Shown here: piece by piece, positions 44,355 through 53,478 of the stretch
How positions within the stretch are numbered: position 1 is the first letter of the stretch
How the letters are laid out: the number at the start of each line of letters is the position of its first letter
Source of the DNA: Bacilli bacterium
Lineage (GTDB): Bacteria > Bacillota_I > Bacilli_A > RFN20 > CAG-826
Direction: 5' to 3'
Assembly: GCA_024408655.1 (NCBI GenBank)
Contig: JAKSUV010000003.1
Location: 1 to 64,000, forward strand
DNA: 64,000 nt
Notes under the pieces: model-generated
Seen by the model: only the letters and a program-made list of their open reading frames with translations
Databases searched by the model: none
Told to the model about the DNA's origin: nothing
Translations under genes and position numbers: made by a program

Positions 44355-44438
44355 AATTTTCTCCTGAAATTAATTATACTCCTGCGTAGTAGAATTACTA
44401 ATTTTTCATTCATTCACAGTAACTAAATGTATGGTTGT

Positions 44439-44468
44439 ATTGATCAATGATCAATCGTGTGCTAATCT
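44439..44468 (+). promoter_or_regulatory. Palindrome-overlapped promoter of the DUF3578-DUF3883 gene
   Basis: ATTGATCA-a-TGATCAAT (44439-44455) is a perfect 8-bp inverted repeat. It contains a -35-like TTGATC (44440-44445), spaced 17 bp from the extended -10 TGCTAATCT (44460-44468). The -10 ends 6 nt before the ATG, suggesting a leaderless transcript under repressor control. Confidence 0.6.
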
Positions 44469-44474
44469 GCTTAT

Positions 44475-45680
44475 ATGATTGCGGAAAAATTTCAATATGT
44501 TTTGGACCACTATATTGATGGCAGCTCAATTGTATCTAGTGCCTCACCAACTTATTTAGCGTTGGTCGATGAATTACCATCGCTGTTAAAAAAGGAACAT
44601 AGTTTTAGAAAAGATCTTTTGTTTAAAGGCAGTATGGGTCAAGGTAATAAAACTGATTATCCATGGCTTTGCATATTCAATACCAATATAACTAGAGGTG
44701 CTCGCTATGGAATATACTTAGTCTATTTGTTTAGAAAGGATATGTCGGGCTTTTACCTTGCTTTATCGCAAGGCGTTACTTATTTCGAAGAAATGTATCA
44801 ACGCAAAAAATACGACGCTTTAAAAACAGTAGTGAAATATTTTAGGAGCCAGATTAATATTGGAACTCTATCAGTCGAACCGATTAATTTAATCGGTACT
44901 CGCCGTGGGACGCTTGGGTATGGGTATGAAGCGTCCACCATCGTTTCTAAGTTCTACCCTTCGCATCAATTTAACGATGAAATGCTTATTAACGATTTAA
45001 AAGAAATGTTAAATGTATATGATGAGATATATCGCCATATGAATGTTGATTCTTATAAAGAAATCATTAGTCGCATTGTCGTTGCTGAATCCAGTTCTAA
45101 AACACAAATGATGAAAGCGGATGAAGCAATTGAGGCAATTAGGTCATCGTTAGAACCAGTCGACGGGCAACCATATGATTTTAGTAAAGAACTGCGCGAG
45201 GTTTCTCCATATATTGATACATCGAAAAAATATCGTGAAATCACTAACCCTATTATTAGAAAAGTGGATTATATTAAGAAAGCCAAAAAGGACGCCGAAA
45301 CTGGTTATTTAGGCGAAATGATGGTTCTTGAGTACGAAAAGAAGCGTCTAGAAAATTTAGGTTTAAACAAATATATCGATAAAATCGAACACGTTTCTAT
45401 AAAATCCGATGGGTTTGGATACGATATAATTTCTTACGATTTAATCGGCGAAGAAGTCAAAAAGATATATATCGAGGTTAAAACCACCTCCAACAAGGTT
45501 GATATACCATTCCAAGTTTCTAAAGGCGAAGTTGATAGGTCAAAAGAACTAAAACGACAATATTTTGTATATCGCGTCTACGATATTAATAAAGACCCGA
45601 AAATATATCGTGTTTCTGGGCAAATCGAAGAACACTTTGACTTAGATCCGATTACTTATTTAGCGAGATATAAAGGATAA
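44475..45680 (+). CDS. DUF3578 (MrcB-like) - DUF3883 nuclease-like protein
   Basis: Residues about 1-190 match DUF3578, the DNA-recognition N-terminus of MrcB-type modification-dependent enzymes (PWLCIFNTNITRGARYGIYLVYLF, then FYLALSQGVTYF). Residues about 270-400 match DUF3883, a PD-(D/E)xK nuclease-like domain: GYLGEMMVLEYE (Glu281, Glu286), DGFGYDIISYD (Asp317 region) and IYIEVKTT (Glu334, Lys336). The pairing suggests a single-chain type IV restriction enzyme that senses modified bases. No Shine-Dalgarno sequence. It ends 6 bp from the stop of the opposite helicase gene. Confidence 0.8.
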   Translation: MIAEKFQYVLDHYIDGSSIVSSASPTYLALVDELPSLLKKEHSFRKDLLFKGSMGQGNKTDYPWLCIFNTNITRGARYGIYLVYLFRKDMSGFYLALSQGVTYFEEMYQRKKYDALKTVVKYFRSQINIGTLSVEPINLIGTRRGTLGYGYEASTIVSKFYPSHQFNDEMLINDLKEMLNVYDEIYRHMNVDSYKEIISRIVVAESSSKTQMMKADEAIEAIRSSLEPVDGQPYDFSKELREVSPYIDTSKKYREITNPIIRKVDYIKKAKKDAETGYLGEMMVLEYEKKRLENLGLNKYIDKIEHVSIKSDGFGYDIISYDLIGEEVKKIYIEVKTTSNKVDIPFQVSKGEVDRSKELKRQYFVYRVYDINKDPKIYRVSGQIEEHFDLDPITYLARYKG

Positions 45681-45686
45681 GAACGA

Positions 45687-48600
45687 TCAATCTTCAAAAA
45701 GTGAAATTTGGACATATTTATCTTCGATGTCTTTAACACCCATTGCGACGCTTTCGAACAATCTAATTATTAGCTCATAGTCCTTAATTTGACTATTTGC
45801 AATTCTAATAAGAGATATACCGTAATATTTACATATTTTTTCTTTTTCCCTATCGCGCATCGCTGTCTGTTTAGAACCAACATGTTCTCCACCGTCAATT
45901 TCAAAAACTACAATAGTTTTAAACCTCTGGAAATTGGAACTTTTTACTTGCACTACTACATCAAATTCTTTATTGCCGATGATTTCATGATCTTCTGGTC
46001 TTATATGTCGAACCGCGTCTTTTACTGACAAATTTCTGACAACACGAATTTTATTTTTTCTCCTTTCATTATTAAAGTAAGGAGCGATTGTTTTAAAGAA
46101 TTCTCTTTCACTTTCAGAGTTATTAGAGAAATCTGTCGAAATCACAACAGAACTCTTTGGTACAACGGTTTTCCCTTTTGAATAAACATAATCAGACAAC
46201 GCTTTTATATCACTATCTTCTTTGTCGTTTTTAGAAAGAACGTCAATCGCTTCTTTATCTCCAACAAAAATCAAATCTTTTTTAGCCCGTGTGACACCAA
46301 CATTAATCAATTCGTGATTATTTTTTATCCAATCCATTGTTTTTTTAGCGGTTTTAGTTGATAACGCAGCAGACATGATAATCGTCGATTTTTCTGAACC
46401 TTGCAATGTGTGGATAGTGCCTGCTTTTACTGTTGTAATTCCGCTTTGTTTAAGATAGGAGTTAATTAAATTCGCTTGGTTTACAAACGGGGTTATAACA
46501 GCGGCATCTGCATATTTATTATCTTTAATAATCTTAACAATTAATTTTGCTTCATCTTGGTATGAATTACGTTCTTCGTCGGTTTTTCGGTTTTTAATAT
46601 TGTAGTAAGTTAAATTGCCATTAAGACTATTAATTAATTTTAACTGATCATTATAAAAGCGTTTATTCGAAAAATCAGCAATATTCCTAGCGCAACGATA
46701 ATGATATCGAAGCAATATACTTTTGGAATTTTTATCCTTCCTAAGCATGGAAGAGAGGATGGAATTTTTAACATAATCGTAATCGTCGTTTATGTTATAT
46801 TTTTCTTTAAGTTTTTCGTTAACTTGCTGTTCAATAACAGTAACTGGTTGCAATTGGTTAGTATCACCGACTAAAAGTAAATTATCAGCGCGAACAATAG
46901 GTATTAAACTTGAGGCAATATTGCATTGGCCAGCTTCATCCATAATGCATAAATCAAATTGAGGTTTTGCCGTTCCTAGCTTGTCACATGACAAATTCGT
47001 GCATATGACAATCGGAAAAACCTTTAAAAACTTCGCCAAATTCTTATCATCTTTCAAAAATTTGTTCAATTTAACGACCGCTTCGTCCAAAGAATCAATT
47101 AAAATAATTTCCTTCAATTTGTCATACGACGAATATAGCAAATTCTTTATATGACTCATCGATGAATAATACAAATAGTTTTGAAAATCAGCATCTTCGG
47201 CTGCGGAAATACAATACTCTGCTACGTCCCTGTTTTCTAATTTTTTGCTATCGTTAAGTTTTCCGTTTTCAACCGATAGACGAATATCAATTTCTTTTTT
47301 TATAGAGCATGAGGAAGATAAATTCTTAATTTGTCTTAGTCTCTCTATTGTTTCAATCCTATTGACACGATCTTCATAACGAAGCAAAAGTAATCTCAAT
47401 GCCTTGAACTTTTCTAGAGATTTGTTTTTGCTCATTTCAGTCATTTTCTTATTGTTTCTTGTGTTGGCGTGCATATTAGCAAAATCCAAGAACTCTCTTA
47501 AACGTAATATTGAATTCTTCATTTCCTCGTTATTGCCGAGCCGAATGATGGGAAACATCATTTTATATTTTTTATTGTGCAACAAAGACGACGCCATTTT
47601 GGCGTATATATCATCAACCGGGTGATTATTGTTTGAACAGACTAATACAGTTTTGTTGTTTGTATAAGCGGACAGTAGTACATTAAAAATTGTTTCAGTT
47701 TTGCCGGTTCCAGGTGGTCCTTTTACAAAGGTTACATGGTTAAGCATTGAATTGTAAACCACTCTCATCTGGTCGATATTAATTTTTTTCTTATCAAACG
47801 CAACGATTTGAGTATCCTTGATATTATTATTAACTTTGCATCTGCTTCTTCCAAAAAAAGATTTAATTGGGTGAGTCAATTTGTTCTCGCCATCTAAGTC
47901 TTCAATTCCTTGGAAGGCTGCATCAACTCCGGAATGAATATTTCTTTCTAGTAAGAAGAAAGTAGGACGAGTATTAACTTTTTCATTGGATGAGAAATTT
48001 TGCTTAATCAACTCTATGTATTTTAATTTATCGTGCTCATAATTATTGGCAAAATCATCCGGGCTCATATCAAGGTAGGAGCTAAGTGAAACCTTTCGTT
48101 CCTCAATTAAAAACGATTTATTAATGGTCGGGTGATCAGCAACCTTTAATGTTCTGTCTTTAAAATTAAGCGCTAAAGAGTAGTAAGCAACAACGTATTG
48201 CTTGCCGCCAATATCGATAGAAAAAGAGTTAATTGCTAAATCTTCCGCCGAATAACGCAAACGCTTTTTATTTTTAAACACATCGTTGATTATTTTATTA
48301 AATTGAGAGTCATTTAACTTGTAAATTCTATCCCGTTGCAATTCTCGAATATCAATTCCATCAATCATAATAGGGTTTTTAATGTAGGGATCGCTATCCA
48401 TGCGATAACAATCTGACAAATATCGCAAAATGTCATTGTCAAAAGTTGCAACCTCCAAATAATTAATTAATTCTTGTTCCTTGTCTACCCGCTCTAATAA
48501 AGCAATTGGCGTCGGGTAAAAACTTTGATCCAAAATAGAGGCGTTTTTAATTCCAGAAACATTGATGAATATTCTATCGCTATCAATTAGTTCATTATTT

Positions 48601-48770
48601 CTTGTATAGCAGTTAAAAATATCGCAAAATATCTTCCCGTCTTTCGAGGAAATATCTTTTATGCCTATGCAATAATGAGTATGGCCTCCAGATTTATTTG
48701 TGTACCAAACATCAAGCCATTTTTTCTCAACGACAGCTTGATAAATAATACTTTTTATTGACCGTTTCAT
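45687..48770 (-). CDS. SF1 (UPF1-type) helicase with C-terminal DUF2726-like nuclease domain
   Basis: Walker A GPPGTGKT is at 351-358. Later motifs in order are CSNNNHPVDD, DEAGQ, GDTNQLQPV, RYHYRC, TIHTLQGSE and NVGVTRAKKDL, a complete superfamily 1 set of UPF1/Dna2 type. Residues about 890-1020 form a PD-(D/E)xK-like domain (FDVVVQVKSS, VVFEIDGGEHVGSKQTAMRDREKEKICKYYGI). The N-terminal 330 residues begin with a WYL-like stretch (WLDVWYTNKSGG). It directly follows the GIY-YIG helicase gene (stop TAA then ATG), so the two are co-translated and probably act together in defence. Confidence 0.85.
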   Translation of the reverse strand: MKRSIKSIIYQAVVEKKWLDVWYTNKSGGHTHYCIGIKDISSKDGKIFCDIFNCYTRNNELIDSDRIFINVSGIKNASILDQSFYPTPIALLERVDKEQELINYLEVATFDNDILRYLSDCYRMDSDPYIKNPIMIDGIDIRELQRDRIYKLNDSQFNKIINDVFKNKKRLRYSAEDLAINSFSIDIGGKQYVVAYYSLALNFKDRTLKVADHPTINKSFLIEERKVSLSSYLDMSPDDFANNYEHDKLKYIELIKQNFSSNEKVNTRPTFFLLERNIHSGVDAAFQGIEDLDGENKLTHPIKSFFGRSRCKVNNNIKDTQIVAFDKKKINIDQMRVVYNSMLNHVTFVKGPPGTGKTETIFNVLLSAYTNNKTVLVCSNNNHPVDDIYAKMASSLLHNKKYKMMFPIIRLGNNEEMKNSILRLREFLDFANMHANTRNNKKMTEMSKNKSLEKFKALRLLLLRYEDRVNRIETIERLRQIKNLSSSCSIKKEIDIRLSVENGKLNDSKKLENRDVAEYCISAAEDADFQNYLYYSSMSHIKNLLYSSYDKLKEIILIDSLDEAVVKLNKFLKDDKNLAKFLKVFPIVICTNLSCDKLGTAKPQFDLCIMDEAGQCNIASSLIPIVRADNLLLVGDTNQLQPVTVIEQQVNEKLKEKYNINDDYDYVKNSILSSMLRKDKNSKSILLRYHYRCARNIADFSNKRFYNDQLKLINSLNGNLTYYNIKNRKTDEERNSYQDEAKLIVKIIKDNKYADAAVITPFVNQANLINSYLKQSGITTVKAGTIHTLQGSEKSTIIMSAALSTKTAKKTMDWIKNNHELINVGVTRAKKDLIFVGDKEAIDVLSKNDKEDSDIKALSDYVYSKGKTVVPKSSVVISTDFSNNSESEREFFKTIAPYFNNERRKNKIRVVRNLSVKDAVRHIRPEDHEIIGNKEFDVVVQVKSSNFQRFKTIVVFEIDGGEHVGSKQTAMRDREKEKICKYYGISLIRIANSQIKDYELIIRLFESVAMGVKDIEDKYVQISLFED

Positions 48771-51746
48771 TTAATTCTCTACGCCGAAGCCGAACCAATT
48801 AAAACTATTCCGATATTGCTTCCTCATTTTTTCGTTAGTTAAATCTAATTCTGAACCCAGAGATTCATTAACAAAGAAGTCATGAATATAGTTGTTGAGC
48901 GTGGTTTCTTGGAAAATATGATACTTGTTAAGTATCTCAAAATCTTTTTTGGTAATACCTACGGCTTCTAAGAAGGTATTAGGATCAGCATTTTTAAATA
49001 TTTCAGCAAACGTTGTTTCTCTATAAACTGAGATATATAAGAACTCAAACAATCTAGCAAGAATATGTTGTAAAACGTTGTCTGCGTCTTCTACAGAAGT
49101 TTTTGTTTTATCGTCCACAACAGGCGTAAGCGCATTTCTAATCGCCCTCATAAACGATTCGCAATACCAGCGTTTGTAAAGCATCCCACGATAAGCCTTA
49201 GGTATATTTTGCAAATTATTTAAATATTTCTTAACAAAATTATCTATTTCTCTGCGATTAGATTTGAAATAACGTACGTTTTGGCCAAACCGTTTCTTAA
49301 TCTCTGAAATAAATTTAATGCCATCTTCTTTTCCGCATTGAAGCTTTTTGATTGGGGCATTGACTCCCGATCTATAGCCTTTGATAAATCCATTACAATA
49401 CCATAATCTTTCATCATCTTTATATGTAGATGGACAATTTTCATCAATAAGCTTACCCTGATTTTCCTCAAACGCTTTTTGAACATCTAAATCATCTAAA
49501 TCTAAATACTTTTCAGAATCTTTCATTCCTAATTCATATCCTTTATCTCTGCCCTCCTTAGCGAATTTAGTTTTAAATCCGTTTTCAGGAGCAGGCGGAA
49601 TAGTCCTCGTTTTAGGTTTGCTAAACTTTGCGTGTGCAAATACATGCTTAATTATCTCGCTGCATTCTTCATCGTTAAGCATGGCGGCAATCGTTTCATC
49701 GTCCATAATACGAGTGGTTTTGGATGTGTCTCTAATCCTTTTAGATAGCGATACTCCAGAAGAATCGCCCAACTCGGCTAATTCAAAGAAGACTGACTCA
49801 GAAATAGGACTAGTCATATCGCCATTTCTAAATATAGGCAAATATTTAACAATCAATTTAGCAATATCTAATTTTGTGTATTGACCGTCACGACTCGACT
49901 CATCAGCGTATTTCAAAATTAATGCGGCCGCCCTATCCATATTGAAATCGTAAACATAACCAGCTTTCTTAAGAATTTCGGATCCTTTTACATAGGGATT
50001 TTGAATTCTAAATATAGCTTGGAAATAAGACTCTGGACTTGATAAATCTTTTAGAACAAAGATGCTAAACCACTCTTTAACAGTTACGCCTATAGTTAAC
50101 TTATTAACTGTTATTGCAATACTACCTAATTTTCCAGTATTGTTGGCGGCACTCATTTCATCCATTAAAAATTCAAAAGCATCGGTCCCCGATCCAACAT
50201 TGCGATCAGAGAGATTAATAATTTGATATTTTTTAAAATACTCATCATTTCTTAATAGACGAGCCATGGCGATACATGAATTAACTGACGGCATTAGCCA
50301 TAATGTATGCTTATTATTGTTAAGCATTAACGTATTAGAATATGGAAATTTATCACCATAAACAGAGCGACCTTTAATAATTTCCAACCATTGTTTAATT
50401 TCTTCTTCGTAAATAAAGACATAGTCTTCATTTTTGTTCAAATCTTTTTTTGTTCTAAAGAATTTGTTAAGCGAAAAATATTTTTTGTTCAGCAATCTAT
50501 CATCGGAGAATACAGAAGCGGTTAAATTAGAAAATAGTCTGGTCATATTGTAACCAAATATTTTCATATCAGGGAACATAGCATATTTTGGATCAATAAT
50601 ATCAAAATTTCCTTCCTCGCTCTTAGGATATTTATTTCTTTGTTCATCAAAATATGAATATGTATGAGTGGATTCTTTGTTGAATTCGCCACGTGCTAAT
50701 GCTCTAAATGGAGTGCCGGATAAACAAATAGTTTTCTTCGTTTTGATTGCAAACTGTTTGATTACGTCTTTAGTTTCTTTTAAATTTCTTTGATAAGCAG
50801 AATCCAAATCTTCAAAAGTGTCCTGCGTGCGTGCGTTCCAAGCGCCAAAATGATATTCGTCAAGCACAACAAGATCAAATTCTATATCTTGCAGTTTTTT
50901 AATCTTTGCTTTAACCTCTGCGCTATTTTTATCTCTGCCCAAATAATTTTGTAAAGATAAAAACACGACATAAGGTTCGTTATGAGATTTTAAATCGAAG
51001 GCAGGCTTCTTTAAATTAAAATCAGTAAAATATTTATATTCTTTTTTAATGTGTGATAAATCGTCTCTCCACGATGTTTCTACAGCGGGAATAAACGTTA
51101 ATATCAATATCTTATTAAGATTTGCTTCTTCACAATATTTATATGTTACAAAAGATTTACCAAAACGCATTTTGCAATTGAGCAAGTATCTTTTACCCTT
51201 TGGATACTTATTAAAGTATTTCTTTAGATCATCGACGCAATCTTTTTGTTCTTTGCGTAAATCGTATATATCTTTAGAAACATTCACTTTTCGGCATTTT
51301 TCAAATGCCTCTATCAGTTCTTCAGCAGGAACGTTAATGAACCACTCTTGTTCTTTTTCAACAATGCCTGCGCACAATCTTGTTATTTTATCGTGAACAT
51401 GATAATCCTTAAAGGACTCGTTATGTGCATCGATACAAACGCCCCAGTAAATAACCTCTCTTTTTAAGCCGTAACGATTATATTTATCCTCAGAAAGCGC
51501 CAATTCGTGTTTTTGATTATAAATACGAGATTTAATGGAATGCCAAAACGTTTCGTCGGGTCTACAAATAGTCATCCCTACCTTAACGCCATGTTGTTGA
51601 AACTCAGGAAGAATATACATATACAAAACAACAAGTCTCTGCTCAGTATCATTTGGTTCATCCAAAAAGAATTGTTTAGTTTTACTCGAAACTTTAACGT
51701 TATCAGAAGTATTAATTGCGATAGACTTGAAGACTTGTACTGCCAT
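48771..51746 (-). CDS. GIY-YIG nuclease - DEAD/SNF2-like helicase fusion (restriction subunit)
   Basis: Residues about 38-150 look like a GIY-YIG domain of the T5orf172/MUG113 type: VLYMYILPEFQQHGVKVGMT, then a conserved Arg and finally EKEQEWFINV. The helicase follows with motif I CKMRFGKSF (190-198), motif II DEYH (296-299), SGTPFRAL (343-350), and the later AIFRIQNPY near motif VI. The last 300 residues are unassigned. It is preceded at 1 bp by the methyltransferase gene, a typical R-after-M order. It probably translocates on and cuts unmethylated DNA. Confidence 0.83.
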   Translation of the reverse strand: MAVQVFKSIAINTSDNVKVSSKTKQFFLDEPNDTEQRLVVLYMYILPEFQQHGVKVGMTICRPDETFWHSIKSRIYNQKHELALSEDKYNRYGLKREVIYWGVCIDAHNESFKDYHVHDKITRLCAGIVEKEQEWFINVPAEELIEAFEKCRKVNVSKDIYDLRKEQKDCVDDLKKYFNKYPKGKRYLLNCKMRFGKSFVTYKYCEEANLNKILILTFIPAVETSWRDDLSHIKKEYKYFTDFNLKKPAFDLKSHNEPYVVFLSLQNYLGRDKNSAEVKAKIKKLQDIEFDLVVLDEYHFGAWNARTQDTFEDLDSAYQRNLKETKDVIKQFAIKTKKTICLSGTPFRALARGEFNKESTHTYSYFDEQRNKYPKSEEGNFDIIDPKYAMFPDMKIFGYNMTRLFSNLTASVFSDDRLLNKKYFSLNKFFRTKKDLNKNEDYVFIYEEEIKQWLEIIKGRSVYGDKFPYSNTLMLNNNKHTLWLMPSVNSCIAMARLLRNDEYFKKYQIINLSDRNVGSGTDAFEFLMDEMSAANNTGKLGSIAITVNKLTIGVTVKEWFSIFVLKDLSSPESYFQAIFRIQNPYVKGSEILKKAGYVYDFNMDRAAALILKYADESSRDGQYTKLDIAKLIVKYLPIFRNGDMTSPISESVFFELAELGDSSGVSLSKRIRDTSKTTRIMDDETIAAMLNDEECSEIIKHVFAHAKFSKPKTRTIPPAPENGFKTKFAKEGRDKGYELGMKDSEKYLDLDDLDVQKAFEENQGKLIDENCPSTYKDDERLWYCNGFIKGYRSGVNAPIKKLQCGKEDGIKFISEIKKRFGQNVRYFKSNRREIDNFVKKYLNNLQNIPKAYRGMLYKRWYCESFMRAIRNALTPVVDDKTKTSVEDADNVLQHILARLFEFLYISVYRETTFAEIFKNADPNTFLEAVGITKKDFEILNKYHIFQETTLNNYIHDFFVNESLGSELDLTNEKMRKQYRNSFNWFGFGVEN

Positions 51747-51747
51747 A

Positions 51748-53478
51748 TTAGAGCATTTCCTGAATATTTTCTTCTATATAATCAATTTCTTTTTTTGTTA
51801 AATTATATTTTTTATAAAGTTGTTTATTAATATCAGAAATCGAATTGTTCCAATTTATGTCTTTATTATTTGCAAAATTTAGTATTGGAACAAAACGATA
51901 AACTTTTTGTGTGGTATGTTGTGTTTGCTTTTGAATACCAACTAAAGCTCTAAAAAATTTAGTTTTTATGTATTTAATTAAATTTTCTGCTTCGTGGGGC
52001 TGCTCAAAAGGACCTATTTCCAAGAATGTCTCCGTACACAGTTGCCCTGGCGTGCTTAGCACTGGCGTGCTTAGCACTGGCGTGCTAGGCACTTCCCCGA
52101 TTGCGCCGCATCCATAAGCTTCAGCTATAAAAACCTTATACTTATTCAAACACGGACTCTTTTTTGGAAGTGGATAGTTCTTTGGAAGGTATTTCCAAGT
52201 CCTTTTCATTTTATCTCCTAATCCAAATATTTCATAGCCATTTTTAATCTTATTTTCACTAAATTCAGGTAGCCCGAATTTAGAAGCAGACACCATAGTT
52301 TCAGCCCGAAAACCGTATGGTTTAGAAGCTGAAACTATGGTGTCGAGAGTTTTTTCCTTTCGTGCAACGACTTTTTTCATAATTTCAATTAAAACATCAT
52401 CTCTAACATAAATATCCATTCCTTTTTCTTTTAGATATCTACGGCTTTTCCTAATTCCAGATTGAGTATGCAATGAAATATCACACTCTCCTGAATAATC
52501 TCTGTCCCATAAAAAATAACAAACGCCACCTTTTATGTCATTATTAGGAAAACAAATTTTTGGATTAACAAAATCGTGTAATAACTTAAATTGTTTGTTA
52601 TTAATCATAAATTCTCTAAATTCATCAAGACCCTTACCGCCTATCATCCACCTTGACGGGATAATCATGCTGATGTATTTTGGATTCAAAGCGATTGCTT
52701 GATTAACAAACAAATGATATATAGGCCTGGCCGAAGATTGAGCGCCGCCATCGCTTAATTGATACGGCGGATTGCCAATAATAACGTCAAATTTCATATT
52801 TTTGTCTCCTTTAAAAAATCTTTTTTGCAAATGTTTATTTAAAATTAGGTGATTAATGTGGATGAATTCATAAGCATATTTTTCTAATTGATTCGCATCC
52901 ATATACTTGGAGTCCTTCGACATATTGCAATATATACACTTTTTTGTTTTAGGACTTATTTCATGATCTGTACAAGGCGTTTTAATGTTTCCCTCTTCAT
53001 CTTTAAACCAAGACCCATTGCCAATCGCATACCCGTTAACATAATGTCCGTCTTCTGCTTTGATGCCATCGCACTTTCTATTAGCTTGAGAGCAATAATA
53101 AAGTGTTCTACGGGCTACATTAGAAGTAAACTTTGTCTGCCCTATCGCAAATATCATATTCTGCAGAATATGTTTTCTTCTCTTTTCGGTATCTTTAATG
53201 ATATTTTTTAATCCTTCGTCTAAACGAATCGCTATTTCTCTTTCAAACACACCGTTTTTAGTTGCTGGATTTAACCACTTGTAGTTCGGGTTATGCCAAA
53301 CTTCATCAGGCAAAGAGTCTAAAATCATATCGCAAGTTTTTCGCGGGGTAAAAACTTCATCATTGCCCACGTTTGTAATCGTTTCTAAAATATCAAAATT
53401 TTCAATATAGTCATCAGCGGTTTCAACCCCTGTTCTATATTTTTCTTCTGCAACTAAAGCTTCATTATTATTAGGCAT
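51748..53478 (-). CDS. Eco57I-type adenine DNA methyltransferase, large subunit
   Basis: An N6-adenine methylase. VFTPRKTCDMILDSLP near 41-56 is the N-terminal family mark. WLNPATKNGVFEREIAIRL near 68-86 is the SAM-binding motif in the altered form usual for this family. A four-Cys zinc-like segment lies near 168-185, and the catalytic FDVIIGNPPYQLSDGG is near 230-245. The target-recognition region (about 375-530) includes the KPYG motif and a repeated LSTPV segment. It overlaps the small methyltransferase gene by 8 bp and runs into the helicase-nuclease gene. The two DNA repeats inside it are listed separately. Confidence 0.85.
   Translation of the reverse strand: MPNNNEALVAEEKYRTGVETADDYIENFDILETITNVGNDEVFTPRKTCDMILDSLPDEVWHNPNYKWLNPATKNGVFEREIAIRLDEGLKNIIKDTEKRRKHILQNMIFAIGQTKFTSNVARRTLYYCSQANRKCDGIKAEDGHYVNGYAIGNGSWFKDEEGNIKTPCTDHEISPKTKKCIYCNMSKDSKYMDANQLEKYAYEFIHINHLILNKHLQKRFFKGDKNMKFDVIIGNPPYQLSDGGAQSSARPIYHLFVNQAIALNPKYISMIIPSRWMIGGKGLDEFREFMINNKQFKLLHDFVNPKICFPNNDIKGGVCYFLWDRDYSGECDISLHTQSGIRKSRRYLKEKGMDIYVRDDVLIEIMKKVVARKEKTLDTIVSASKPYGFRAETMVSASKFGLPEFSENKIKNGYEIFGLGDKMKRTWKYLPKNYPLPKKSPCLNKYKVFIAEAYGCGAIGEVPSTPVLSTPVLSTPGQLCTETFLEIGPFEQPHEAENLIKYIKTKFFRALVGIQKQTQHTTQKVYRFVPILNFANNKDINWNNSISDINKQLYKKYNLTKKEIDYIEENIQEML
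52047..52091 (-). repeat. Three 15-bp tandem repeats in the methyltransferase gene
   Basis: CTGGCGTGCTTAGCA occurs twice exactly and once with two changes. The unit is 15 bp, so loss or gain keeps frame. It encodes STPVLSTPVLSTP in the target-recognition region. Each unit also contains the small palindrome GTGCTTAGCAC. Confidence 0.9.
52289..52344. repeat. Perfect 17-bp inverted repeat around the KPYG codons of the methyltransferase
   Basis: GACACCATAGTTTCAGC (52289-52305) is followed after 22 bp by its exact reverse complement (52328-52344). The inner 22 bp contain a further small palindrome, AAACC-gtat-GGTTT. The repeat is on codons 379-397 of the methyltransferase. Inverting the segment keeps the frame open. 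Confidence 0.95.
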
